In this document: in pieces, positions 50,927 through 59,430 of the stretch
Numbering within the stretch: position 1 is the first letter of the stretch
How the letters are laid out: every line of letters starts with the position of its first letter
Origin: JACPYF01 sp947085845
GTDB lineage: Bacteria > Patescibacteriota > Saccharimonadia > Saccharimonadales > Saccharimonadaceae
NCBI GenBank assembly: GCA_947085845.1
Contig: CAMTXO010000002.1
Coordinates: 310,001 to 374,000, forward strand
DNA length: 64,000 bases
Direction: 5' to 3'
The notes under the pieces: generated by a model
Told to the model about the DNA's origin: nothing
Database searches by the model: none
Seen by the model: the letters and a program-made list of their open reading frames with translations, nothing else
Translations under genes and position numbers: made by a program

Positions 50927-52510
50927 ATGAACAAACAAAATATCAACAAAGTTGTCCGTAACATACGAAACATTTCACAATACGCACCTCACCGTCTATA
51001 CGCACTAGTACTCATCGGACTTGGTGTTATAGGTATCGGAATTGTCAGTTTTGCATACGGACCAAACCGACCAACATTTACAGCTGCAAACCCTGCAAAC
51101 TACGTCACATTCAACTCAATCACAGATGCCCCTGGCTTTGGTGACGAGCGAAACTTTACATGGGCTCGTCCTGTGAACGCGCCTGCAAACTCATGGCAAA
51201 CAGACGAACTAAACGTTGCTGACGGACAAGAATACTATATACGTGTTCGTGTACACAACAACGCGGCTGCAAGTCTTGGGCTAGTTGCTCATAACACTCG
51301 TGTATCTGCGAGCGTTCCTACAAACATAAGTGAATCTATAAACGTTCAAGCAACCGTATCTGCCGACAACGCTAATCCACAACAAGTTTGGGATGATGTC
51401 GTACTAAAAGGCAGCGAACGATTCGGTGTTGGATATGTACCAAATTCTGCTCGTTATTACAACGACCGCAACCTCACTACAGGTTTTGAAATACCAGACT
51501 CACTATATACAACTGGCGGCGCACCTGTCGGTTTCGAATCTATGAACGGTGACGTACCTGGTTGTAACGAATTCGCTGGTGCATTGATGTTCAAAGTGAA
51601 AGTCTACAGTGAAAAAACACCACAATTTAACGTCGAGAAAAAAGTACGTAAGCACGGTGAAACTAACTGGCAAAAAGCAATTACTGCAAAGCCTGGTGAA
51701 AAAGTTGACTACCAAATTAGCTATACCAACGTTGGTGAAACACAGCAAAACAATGTGATAGCAAAAGACACTCTTCCTGAAAAAGTAGCATATGACAACG
51801 GCACAACTACACTAAAAAATGCTAACTACCCAAATGGAAACGGCACAGCCCTAGGTGATGGTGTAACAACAAACGGTATCAATATCGGTAACTACACACC
51901 ACAAAGTAACGCCTTTGTACGATTCACTGCTACCCTACCACAGGAAAAAGACTTAGCGTGTGGTGCAAACGTACTACGAAATACTGGATATGTGTACACT
52001 GACAACGGTTCAAAACAAGATGCAGCTGATGTTACTATCAACAAAACTTGCGACAACAAACCTAGCTATAGTTGTGACGCACTGCAGGCAACAAAAATCA
52101 GCCAACTTGAATACAGCTTTAACACCACACTATCGCAGGATAAAGCTACTGCAAAAGAAGTCATGATAGACTTTGGTGACGGACAAAATGCTATACGAAC
52201 TGTCGGTTCACTACCAGTTAGTCATACATATGCAAAACCGGGTGAATATACAGTTACCGCAAAAGCTAGCTTCGAAGTAGACGGCAAGACTGTCAAAGAT
52301 ATTACGAGCGACGCATGTAAGGTTGTTATCAATACAGAAGTAAACCCTGCAGCTACTACAGGCAGCGGTACAGCTACTCCTGAATCAATAGCATCAACCG
52401 GACCTGCAGAAGTAATTGGTGGTATCCTAGGTGTCAGTGCCTTAGGTATCGGTGTCCAACAGTGGTTTGCTAGCCGACGCGCAGTTGCCGCAGCATTACA
52501 CCACAAATAA
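50927..52510 (+). CDS. DUF11/PKD-domain surface protein
   Basis: A 527-residue protein with an N-terminal membrane helix (~24-44), a strand-rich ectodomain, a DUF11-type repeat ('KVDYQISYTNVGETQQNNV', 'DTLPEKVAY', ~255-370), a PKD-like domain ('IDFGDGQNAIRTVGSLPVSH', ~410-425; 'YAKPGEYTVTAKA') and a C-terminal anchor after 'SIASTGPAEVIGG', which recalls sortase-like tails. Likely an adhesin or cell-surface stalk. It shares a promoter with the preceding protein and ends at a strong terminator. Confidence 0.75.
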   Translation: MNKQNINKVVRNIRNISQYAPHRLYALVLIGLGVIGIGIVSFAYGPNRPTFTAANPANYVTFNSITDAPGFGDERNFTWARPVNAPANSWQTDELNVADGQEYYIRVRVHNNAAASLGLVAHNTRVSASVPTNISESINVQATVSADNANPQQVWDDVVLKGSERFGVGYVPNSARYYNDRNLTTGFEIPDSLYTTGGAPVGFESMNGDVPGCNEFAGALMFKVKVYSEKTPQFNVEKKVRKHGETNWQKAITAKPGEKVDYQISYTNVGETQQNNVIAKDTLPEKVAYDNGTTTLKNANYPNGNGTALGDGVTTNGINIGNYTPQSNAFVRFTATLPQEKDLACGANVLRNTGYVYTDNGSKQDAADVTINKTCDNKPSYSCDALQATKISQLEYSFNTTLSQDKATAKEVMIDFGDGQNAIRTVGSLPVSHTYAKPGEYTVTAKASFEVDGKTVKDITSDACKVVINTEVNPAATTGSGTATPESIASTGPAEVIGGILGVSALGIGVQQWFASRRAVAAALHHK

Positions 52511-52531
52511 TAAATTAGAACACTAGCCGAC

Positions 52532-52564
52532 AACTCCCCTCCACGCTCAGAGGGGAGTTTTTTT
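52532..52564 (+). terminator. Terminator of the surface-protein operon
   Basis: AACTCCCCT (52532-52540) / AGGGGAGTT (52551-52559), followed by TTTTT. It reaches two bases into the 3' end of the convergent mutY gene. Confidence 0.88.
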
Positions 52565-53360
52565 ATACCAAGCTATATATGTTTTTGTTCTTTTTGATAA
52601 ATCCTTCCGCCAGTAGTGCTTGCAGTGCTGGCGTGAATCTCTCGTCGGCTTCAACAATTTTGCGAAGCTTTGTTTCGACTAGTGGCTGACCTGCCAAAGA
52701 TCTGAGAATTTGGCCACGAACTTGTCGAACACTACCTTGGAATGGGCTTTGTTTTTTGTAATGTTTGCTGCGACGAATATGTGTCATGCCTTGTTTTTTT
52801 AAATAAGTTCCATAGTCCATGAGTGCCCAGTACCATTGCCTTGGGTTGTCCTGATCTAGTGTTTGTTCAACCTTTTTGAGTATTTCAGCATCGGATATAT
52901 CATACTGATCTGGGAAAAAATGATGCAAATAGACGGTTCTAATATTTGTTTCAACAAACGCCACTCGCTGATTCAATGCATATACTAGTATCGCGCCTGC
53001 AGTATTGGGGCCTATGCCAGGTAGCGCTACAAGTTCATCTATTTTAGATGGTACTACACCGTTATATTTTTCTTTTATGATGCCTGCACTTTGGTGCAAA
53101 AACTTTGCCCTACGTGAATAGCCCAGTCCACTCCATTCTCTCAAAACTTCTGACAACTCGGCGCTGGCGAGTGCTTCAATATCTGGAAGCCGCAATATGA
53201 ATTGCTCAAACTTTGGTACGACTCTATCGACCTGTGTTTGTTGCAACATAATTTCCGATACTAAAACATAGTAAGGATCTGTATTCGAGCGCCACGGCAT
53301 AGTACGGGTATTGTCCTTTGCATATTGCCAAACTATATTTTGAAAATCTTCATTATTCAT
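52563..53360 (-). CDS. MutY-like adenine glycosylase lacking the Fe-S cluster
   Basis: A 265-residue HhH-GPD glycosylase. 'SEIMLQQTQVDRV' contains the MutY catalytic Glu, and 'VALPGIGPNTAGAIL' is the helix-hairpin-helix. The usual catalytic Asp region 'DGNVKRV' reads 'FVETNIRTVYLHHFF', giving Glu or Thr in place of Asp. The four cysteines of the 4Fe-4S loop are absent ('MDYGTYLKKQGMTHIRRSKH'), and there is no C-terminal Nudix-like domain. It may excise A opposite 8-oxoG or act on another mispair. ATG is 20 bp from the divergent nuclease gene. Confidence 0.82.
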   Translation of the reverse strand: MNNEDFQNIVWQYAKDNTRTMPWRSNTDPYYVLVSEIMLQQTQVDRVVPKFEQFILRLPDIEALASAELSEVLREWSGLGYSRRAKFLHQSAGIIKEKYNGVVPSKIDELVALPGIGPNTAGAILVYALNQRVAFVETNIRTVYLHHFFPDQYDISDAEILKKVEQTLDQDNPRQWYWALMDYGTYLKKQGMTHIRRSKHYKKQSPFQGSVRQVRGQILRSLAGQPLVETKLRKIVEADERFTPALQALLAEGFIKKNKNIYSLV

Positions 53361-53367
53361 CCACTGC

Positions 53368-53374
53368 TATAATA
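53368..53374. promoter_or_regulatory. Bidirectional -10 for mutY-like and nuclease genes
   Basis: TATAAT on the plus strand (53368-53373, 7 bases before ATG 53381) is almost coincident with TATTAT on the minus strand (53374-53369, 8 bases before ATG 53360). The whole intergenic space is 20 bp. Confidence 0.55.
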
Positions 53375-53380
53375 ACCGAT

Positions 53381-54091
53381 ATGCCAAATATACACAGAAG
53401 AAGACGCTTCATAGTCGTATTTTTAATCAGTCTAGCCTTTTTATTCGTAGGCTTATATAGCCAATCCCTCGAAAACCAGCGAATTGAAAAACAAAATAAA
53501 ACGATAGCAAAAGTTTCCGTAACAAGCTCACCTGCATCCGAGGCTTTGGAGCAGCTTGTTATAAAAGGCCGTGCGCCGAAAACTGGCTATTCACGAGATA
53601 TGTTCGGAAATGGCTGGCGCAAAACTGGTGAATGTGACACTAGAAATGATGTTTTGGCCCGTGATATGACAAATGTCGTTACAGAAAATTGCAAAGTATA
53701 CAGCGGTATTTTGGATGACCCATACACAGGAAAGAAAATATATTTTACACGCGGACCCGACACTAGTGATGATGTGCAGATAGATCACGTTGTTGCACTT
53801 AGTGATGCCTGGCAAAAAGGAGCCCAGCAACTGGACAGTACTACGCGAGAAGAGCTAGCGAATGATTCATTAGAACTACTGGCGGTTGATGGCCCAGCAA
53901 ACCAACAGAAAAGCGACGGTGATGCGGCGACTTGGCTACCGTCAAATAAAGCATATCGCTGTCGTTACGTTGCCAGACAAATTGCAGTAAAACATAAATA
54001 TAATTTATGGGTCACACTAGCAGAGCATGATGCTATGGAACGCGTATTGTCTACCTGCCCAGACCAAGTCCTGCCGATTACTCAACCGTAA
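53381..54091 (+). CDS. Exported HNH nuclease, DUF1524 type
   Basis: A 236-residue protein: basic start and one membrane helix/signal anchor (~10-28), then a GmrSD-C/DUF1524 HNH domain with 'VQIDHVVALSDAWQKGAQQL' (catalytic DH), 'NDSLELLAVDGPANQQKSDG' and 'WLPSNKAYRCRYVAR'. Paired cysteines suggest an extracytoplasmic fold. It probably degrades external DNA for nucleotide scavenging, suited to an auxotrophic epibiont. ATG 53381 follows TATAAT by seven bases. It converges with glmS by a 14-bp overlap. Confidence 0.85.
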   Translation: MPNIHRRRRFIVVFLISLAFLFVGLYSQSLENQRIEKQNKTIAKVSVTSSPASEALEQLVIKGRAPKTGYSRDMFGNGWRKTGECDTRNDVLARDMTNVVTENCKVYSGILDDPYTGKKIYFTRGPDTSDDVQIDHVVALSDAWQKGAQQLDSTTREELANDSLELLAVDGPANQQKSDGDAATWLPSNKAYRCRYVARQIAVKHKYNLWVTLAEHDAMERVLSTCPDQVLPITQP

Positions 54092-55910
54092 CACTTTTTG
54101 CGAGGTTGCGCGGCTGGTCAATATCAGACCCTTTCTCTACCGCCAAATAGTATGCAAACAACTGCAGTACGACATTGAAAAGAATTGGGGTAAATAATTT
54201 TAAGTTAGATTTTAGTCGTACCACATATTCTGCATCAATTTCCTTGGTAGAATCAGTCACAACAAATGCATGTGCACCACGAGCGTTAATTTCAATTATA
54301 TTGCTGAGTGTTTTTTCATACAGCCAATTGTCGGCAAGTAGCGCAACTTCGAAAAACCTATCATCAATTAAAGCAATTGGGCCGTGCTTTAGCTCCCCTG
54401 CAGGATAGGCTTCGGCTTGTATGTATGAAATTTCTTTTAATTTCAATGCACCTTCGAGAGCGATTGGAAAAGAGGTATCTCTACCTATGTAAACTGCGTG
54501 TTCATATTTTGCATATTGCTTTGCAATTTTCTTTACTTCGCTGTCATGATTTTTTATAACATGTTCAATTTCTTTTGGTAGCTGATCTAGCTCGTGTATA
54601 TATTTATACAACTCACTTGCGCCGACGCCCTTTGCTTGAGCTATGGTTAATCCGAATAATACCATTGCTACAACTTGTGATGTGAAAGCTTTTGTTGAAG
54701 CGACCGATATTTCAGCACCGACATGTAGATAAATACCACCATCTACTTCACGTGCGATAGTAGAGCCAACCGCGTTCACTACACCTAGGCAATGGACGCC
54801 ACGACGTTTAAGTTCTTTTAGACAAGCTAGTGTGTCCGCTGTTTCACCGGACTGTGAAACAAATATTGCAACAGAACCATCTGGTACATTAAATGACCTA
54901 TACCTATATTCGGATGCAACCACAACTTGGATTGTAATATCGTCACTAAATTGTTCTATGTAATAGCTAGCCAGTAAGCCGGCATAGTGTGCGGTGCCAC
55001 AACCAACTATGATAATGTTTTTTATTTCTCTGAGTTGTTGGTCAGTCATATTTGGGCCGCCTAGTTTTGCCAGCCCTTCTTCGATTAGTAAACGACCGCT
55101 CAGTGTTGCGCGCAGAGTGTTTGGCTGCTCATTAATTTCTTTTATGAGAAAATGCTCGTACCCTTTCTTTTGAATAGTCTGAATATCTAGGTCAAGTTTT
55201 TCTATAGTTGCCTCGAGTGTGTTAACAGCAAGATCATATAGCTGCACGCCATTTTTGCTACACACTGCTACTTCATCGTCATTAAGATATATAACTTGTT
55301 TTGTATGTGCAACCAGTGCCGAAGCGTCGCTGGCTATGAATACTTCTTCTTCTGCAACGCCGAGAATTAGTGGGCTACCTTTTCGAGCTACAATGATTTC
55401 GTCTGGATTTTTGACGGATACAACAGCAATACCATACGCACCAACAACAGTACCCAATGCATCAGTTACTGCTTCAAGTAGATTTTTGCTATCCTGTTTT
55501 TGATATACAGAATCAATCAATGCCGCAAGCACTTCACTATCGGTATCACTTTTAAATTCGTAGTTCTTTTTTATTAATGCTTGCTTTATATCCTGGTAAT
55601 TTTCAATTATTCCATTGTGTACCAAAAATATATCGCCAGCTTTGTGAGGATGGGCATTTCTTTCAGAAGGTTTCCCATGCGTTGCCCAGCGAGTATGACC
55701 AATTCCTGTGTGGTCATTTTTTTGATGCTTTGCGGCTAGTTTATCTAAATTGGCGACTTTGCCTTTTTCTCTGATGAGTGTTGATTCGCCACTTTCATTA
55801 ATAGTAACAATTCCAGATGAGTCATAACCTCTGTACTCTAGCCGTCTCAAACCTCCGAGTAGTATCGGTTGAGCTTTCTTATTTCCTATATATCCAACAA
55901 TTCCGCACAT
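54078..55910 (-). CDS. glmS: Glucosamine-6-phosphate synthase (isomerising)
   Basis: A 610-residue enzyme: N-terminal glutaminase with Cys2 ('MCGIVGYIG'), 'RWATHGKPSERNAHPH', then two SIS domains ('IIVGCGTAHYAGLLASYYIE', 'VSQSGETADT', 'IGRDTSFPIALEGALKLKEIS') and C-terminal 'PRNLAKSVTVE'. It makes glucosamine-6-phosphate for peptidoglycan and glycans. A minus-strand TATAGT lies eight bases before the ATG. Confidence 0.97.
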   Translation of the reverse strand: MCGIVGYIGNKKAQPILLGGLRRLEYRGYDSSGIVTINESGESTLIREKGKVANLDKLAAKHQKNDHTGIGHTRWATHGKPSERNAHPHKAGDIFLVHNGIIENYQDIKQALIKKNYEFKSDTDSEVLAALIDSVYQKQDSKNLLEAVTDALGTVVGAYGIAVVSVKNPDEIIVARKGSPLILGVAEEEVFIASDASALVAHTKQVIYLNDDEVAVCSKNGVQLYDLAVNTLEATIEKLDLDIQTIQKKGYEHFLIKEINEQPNTLRATLSGRLLIEEGLAKLGGPNMTDQQLREIKNIIIVGCGTAHYAGLLASYYIEQFSDDITIQVVVASEYRYRSFNVPDGSVAIFVSQSGETADTLACLKELKRRGVHCLGVVNAVGSTIAREVDGGIYLHVGAEISVASTKAFTSQVVAMVLFGLTIAQAKGVGASELYKYIHELDQLPKEIEHVIKNHDSEVKKIAKQYAKYEHAVYIGRDTSFPIALEGALKLKEISYIQAEAYPAGELKHGPIALIDDRFFEVALLADNWLYEKTLSNIIEINARGAHAFVVTDSTKEIDAEYVVRLKSNLKLFTPILFNVVLQLFAYYLAVEKGSDIDQPRNLAKSVTVE

Positions 55911-55926
55911 ATATTTACACTATAGC

Positions 55927-56682
55927 CTATGTCTTAATAAGAGTTTCAATAATAAGCGCGGTTTCCTGCCACTTTTCAACTGCTATTGTTTCAATACCCA
56001 TTACTTTTACTGGATAGTCATTGCCACCTTCTTCAAGCCTGTCTCCGACAAACAAGACATCATCTTTTGATATACCCATTTCCGCAATAAGCTTGTTCAT
56101 ACCATAGGCTTTGTCTATTCCAGGACGCGTTATATCAACCGAGGTTGCTCCACCCAATCGAACTTCTAGCTCGGGTACTAGATTCGCAACTTTTGTACGG
56201 AATGTTTTTTTAAGTTCTACATTTTCGTCTGCCCATCTATATTTTTCTTCTGGCGGTGCTTGCTGCCCAAGGGCGGAATAAGTAATCTGGCTACCCCTGT
56301 CTTCGATAATTGGCCCCCATGTTTTATCTCGCCAAACCCCTAGCTCTTTGGCTACTTTTTCTAACACACCTACAACATGTTCTTTTTGCTTTTCACTAAG
56401 ATCTTCTGCATATTGCAGCTTCCACTTGTCTTCTATTTCATCATAGCGATAGTAGCGAGTTCCACAAGTCGGCATTAGGTGTAGCTTACGAAAATGCAAA
56501 TGATCGGTACCGAGTTTTTCTAGTACTTGCGTTTTAAACTGACCATACTTTCCACCTGAAATGACACATACTTCGTACTTTTCCAATAGCTGTATAAATA
56601 ATTCACTCATCCGATCACTCATCGGTGATTTGGTTATTGCCAAGGTATCATCAAGGTCGAAAGCAATTAGTTTCTTTGTCAT
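55927..56682 (-). CDS. Phosphomannomutase-like HAD phosphatase/mutase
   Basis: A 251-residue HAD-IIB protein resembling eukaryotic-type phosphomannomutase: 'LIAFDLDDTLA' (nucleophile Asp), 'CVISGGKYGQF', 'LMPTCGTRYYRY', 'IEDRGSQITYSALGQQAP', 'TSVDITRPGIDKAYGM' and 'VGDRLEEGGNDYPV'. It would interconvert mannose-6-P and mannose-1-P, feeding the ManC-like enzyme encoded 7 bp upstream in the same operon. Confidence 0.85.
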   Translation of the reverse strand: MTKKLIAFDLDDTLAITKSPMSDRMSELFIQLLEKYEVCVISGGKYGQFKTQVLEKLGTDHLHFRKLHLMPTCGTRYYRYDEIEDKWKLQYAEDLSEKQKEHVVGVLEKVAKELGVWRDKTWGPIIEDRGSQITYSALGQQAPPEEKYRWADENVELKKTFRTKVANLVPELEVRLGGATSVDITRPGIDKAYGMNKLIAEMGISKDDVLFVGDRLEEGGNDYPVKVMGIETIAVEKWQETALIIETLIKT

Positions 56683-56689
56683 ATAAATA

Positions 56690-57730
56690 TTATTCCTTTA
56701 TTTTTGCAACAACATCTTTTACTTTTTGCGATAGGTCTTTTCGCACTACTAGTACGCCGTTTTTTGTATTAATAACTGCTACATTGTCGAGGCCGACAAC
56801 CGCAACTGGCTTTTCTTCTTCGTTGCGAATGTACACATTTTTGCTATCGAGTACAATTGTTTTTTTGCCAATTAAACTATTGTCATTGTCATCTTTCGGG
56901 CTAACCGTGTGCACATCGTCAAAAGATCCAACATCGAGCCAATCAAATGATGCAGGTACAACTAGCAAGTCGGTAGTTTTTTCGATCAATGCCGTGTCGA
57001 TTGATTCGTCCTTATAATCTAAATATATTTTTTCCTGTTGATCTACTGGTGCAGTAGTAATTTTTTCCAACTGGTCAAACCAATGTGGGTCTGCATATTT
57101 TTGAATACGATCTCGAAATACTTTGTATGGTGCAACAAAATAACCTGCATTCCACAAGTAGTTTCCGCTGTCTAAATATTCTTGTGCTGTGCTGCGGTCA
57201 GGCTTTTCTTTGAAAGAATCGACTTCATGTAGGAATAATTCACCTTCAACCTGCTTTCCTTGCTGAATATAGCCAAATTTCGTACTAGCACTGTCGGGTT
57301 CGATACCAATCAATACAATCCGTTGGTATTTTTCTGCTACCTTGCCTGCATAACGAAAAGTTTCGGCAAATCCGTCCGTAGCACGGATATGTTGATCAGC
57401 CCATATAGATGCAATTGGCTCTTCGTCACCGTGTTTATTGGCAATAATTTGCAATGCATTTGTGATACATGGCATCGTTCCCCTTCGAGCCGGCTCAACA
57501 ATAACATTGTCTTTGGAAACCTCTGATAATTGATTAATGACATGGTGCGCGTGACTGACTTCTGTAGAAATATATATTTTATCAACTGAAGTTATTTTTT
57601 TTGCACGTTCATAAGTGTTTTGCAGTAGTGATTTTTCGCCGACAACGGTCAATAGGTGTTTAGGGTAATCCGGAATAGATAATGGCCATAACCTTGTGCC
57701 CGACCCTCCAGCAACAATCAAAATAATCAT
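56690..57730 (-). CDS. manC: Mannose-1-phosphate guanylyltransferase
   Basis: A 346-residue nucleotidyltransferase: 'IVAGGSGTRLWPLSIPDYPK' (signature), 'VEPARRGTMPCI', 'IWADQHI' and 'SFKEKPDRSTAQEYLDSGNY'. It lacks the C-terminal phosphomannose-isomerase domain of long ManC proteins. It forms GDP-mannose for surface glycan. It is followed after 7 bp by the phosphomannomutase-like gene. Confidence 0.92.
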   Translation of the reverse strand: MIILIVAGGSGTRLWPLSIPDYPKHLLTVVGEKSLLQNTYERAKKITSVDKIYISTEVSHAHHVINQLSEVSKDNVIVEPARRGTMPCITNALQIIANKHGDEEPIASIWADQHIRATDGFAETFRYAGKVAEKYQRIVLIGIEPDSASTKFGYIQQGKQVEGELFLHEVDSFKEKPDRSTAQEYLDSGNYLWNAGYFVAPYKVFRDRIQKYADPHWFDQLEKITTAPVDQQEKIYLDYKDESIDTALIEKTTDLLVVPASFDWLDVGSFDDVHTVSPKDDNDNSLIGKKTIVLDSKNVYIRNEEEKPVAVVGLDNVAVINTKNGVLVVRKDLSQKVKDVVAKIKE

Positions 57731-57877
57731 ATATTTATCTATAATAGCATGTTCAACTGGCTAATCGTAGGTGTGGGTATGTAATATTAATCTGTTAAAT
57801 TGTTGTGCAATTTACATTTATACAATCGTCTTAATTACACAACGAAAAAATATGTTTTAGCATATATAATTAGTACT

Positions 57878-58876
57878 ATGACGAAGTTATTAATCACTGG
57901 CGGTGCGGGTTTTATCGGGGGAAACTTTGTACACTACACAGTCAAAAATCACCCTGAATACGAAATAACTGTTATCGATGCATTAACCTATGCGGGAGAT
58001 ACTGAAACATTGAAGCCTGTGAGCAAAAATATAACATTTGTCCAAGGTGACATCTGTGATCGTGAATTAATGGATAAGCTTGTGGGTGAAACAGACATTG
58101 TCGTTCACTTCGCGGCTGAATCTCATAATGATAATTCTTTGCGTAACCCGTGGCCGTTTATTCAAACTAACCTTATCGGTACTGCGACCATTCTAGAAGC
58201 GGTTAGAAAGCACGAAAAACGACTTCATCATATTTCAACTGATGAAGTATATGGCGATCTAGAACTGGATGATCCATCTAAATTTACCGAAACAACTCCG
58301 TATAATGCATCTAGTCCCTACTCTAGTACAAAAGCTGGTAGCGACTTATTGGTAAAAGCATGGGTACGGAGTTTTGGTCTCAATGCTACGATTTCTAACT
58401 GCTCAAACAACTATGGCCCATACCAGCACATTGAGAAATTCATTCCCCGACAGGTTACAAATATCCTCAGTGATATCAAACCGAAACTATATGGTACTGG
58501 CGAACAGATTCGTGATTGGATTCATGTTGACGACCACAATTCTGCTGTTCATACGATCTTAGAAAAAGGCAAAGCTGGCGAGCTGTATTTAATCGGTGCA
58601 GATGGTGAGAAGGACAATAAATATATTATCGAAACATTACTAGAACTAATGGGCAAAGACAAAAATGACTATGAACATGTGAACGATCGCCCAGGACATG
58701 ACCAACGATATGCAATCGATGCGACCAAACTACGTACAGAGCTTGGCTGGGCGCCAAAATATACAAACCTACGTGAAGGCCTACAGGCCACTATAGATTG
58801 GTACCGTGAAAATGAAGATTGGTGGAAAAGCGAAAAGGCCAAAGTAGAAGCAGCGTACGCAGAAAAGGGTCAGTAA
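57878..58876 (+). CDS. rmlB: dTDP-glucose 4,6-dehydratase
   Basis: A 332-residue SDR enzyme: 'LLITGGAGFIGGNFVHY' (NAD binding), 'ISTDEVYGDLE', the Tyr-Lys pair in 'SPYSSTKAGSDLLV' and 'RDWIHVDDH'. Second step of dTDP-L-rhamnose synthesis. ATG 57878 is used because TATAAT at 57865-57870 is seven bases before it; the longer in-frame reading starts before this promoter. First gene of rmlB-Nudix-rmlCD-rmlA. Confidence 0.96.
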   Translation: MTKLLITGGAGFIGGNFVHYTVKNHPEYEITVIDALTYAGDTETLKPVSKNITFVQGDICDRELMDKLVGETDIVVHFAAESHNDNSLRNPWPFIQTNLIGTATILEAVRKHEKRLHHISTDEVYGDLELDDPSKFTETTPYNASSPYSSTKAGSDLLVKAWVRSFGLNATISNCSNNYGPYQHIEKFIPRQVTNILSDIKPKLYGTGEQIRDWIHVDDHNSAVHTILEKGKAGELYLIGADGEKDNKYIIETLLELMGKDKNDYEHVNDRPGHDQRYAIDATKLRTELGWAPKYTNLREGLQATIDWYRENEDWWKSEKAKVEAAYAEKGQ

Positions 58877-59430
58877 TGTCTAAATGGAAGACATTGATGT
58901 CGAAAGTTATATACAAAAACCCATGGATGGAAGTTACTGAGGATAAAGTCATCCGGCCTGATGGCCAAAAAACAATCTATGGGTATTACAAATTATTAAA
59001 AAGGTTTATCTATGTTGTTGCTATAGATAAAGACAATAATACTTACATTATTCAACAGCATAGATACCCACTAGGCCTTGATACGTGGGAATTTCCAGCA
59101 GGACAAATTGAGGTAGATGAGACCCCAGAAATAACTGCTAGAAAAGAGCTGCTAGAAGAAACTGGTCTCGAAGCTGGTATGATTAAAAAACTGGGTTCTG
59201 TATATGCAGATACGGGAATATCGTCTGGAGATGGGGATATATTTCTAGCCAAAGATATCAAAAAAGTAACAAATGAACTAGACGCAGCTGATGGAATTGC
59301 CGAGGCCAAGAAGATTCCCCTCACCTCCGTACATGATATGATTGTAAACGGTGAAATAAAATGTCCTCATAGTATAAGTGCGTTTTATCTAGCAACAGAA
59401 TATTTAAAAAGTGAAAGTAATAATGGCTGA
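58876..59430 (+). CDS. Nudix hydrolase, ADP-sugar-pyrophosphatase-like
   Basis: A 184-residue Nudix protein with the box 'GQIEVDETPEITARKELLEE' plus TGL (Arg of REUxEE replaced by Lys) at ~65-87, and the family start 'NPWMEVTEDKVIRPDGQ'. It probably hydrolyses nucleotide sugars or other NDP-X compounds. TAATG overlap with rmlB and an 8-bp overlap with rmlCD place it inside the rhamnose operon, where it could clear misformed nucleotide sugars; that role is inferred. Confidence 0.88.
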   Translation: MSKWKTLMSKVIYKNPWMEVTEDKVIRPDGQKTIYGYYKLLKRFIYVVAIDKDNNTYIIQQHRYPLGLDTWEFPAGQIEVDETPEITARKELLEETGLEAGMIKKLGSVYADTGISSGDGDIFLAKDIKKVTNELDAADGIAEAKKIPLTSVHDMIVNGEIKCPHSISAFYLATEYLKSESNNG

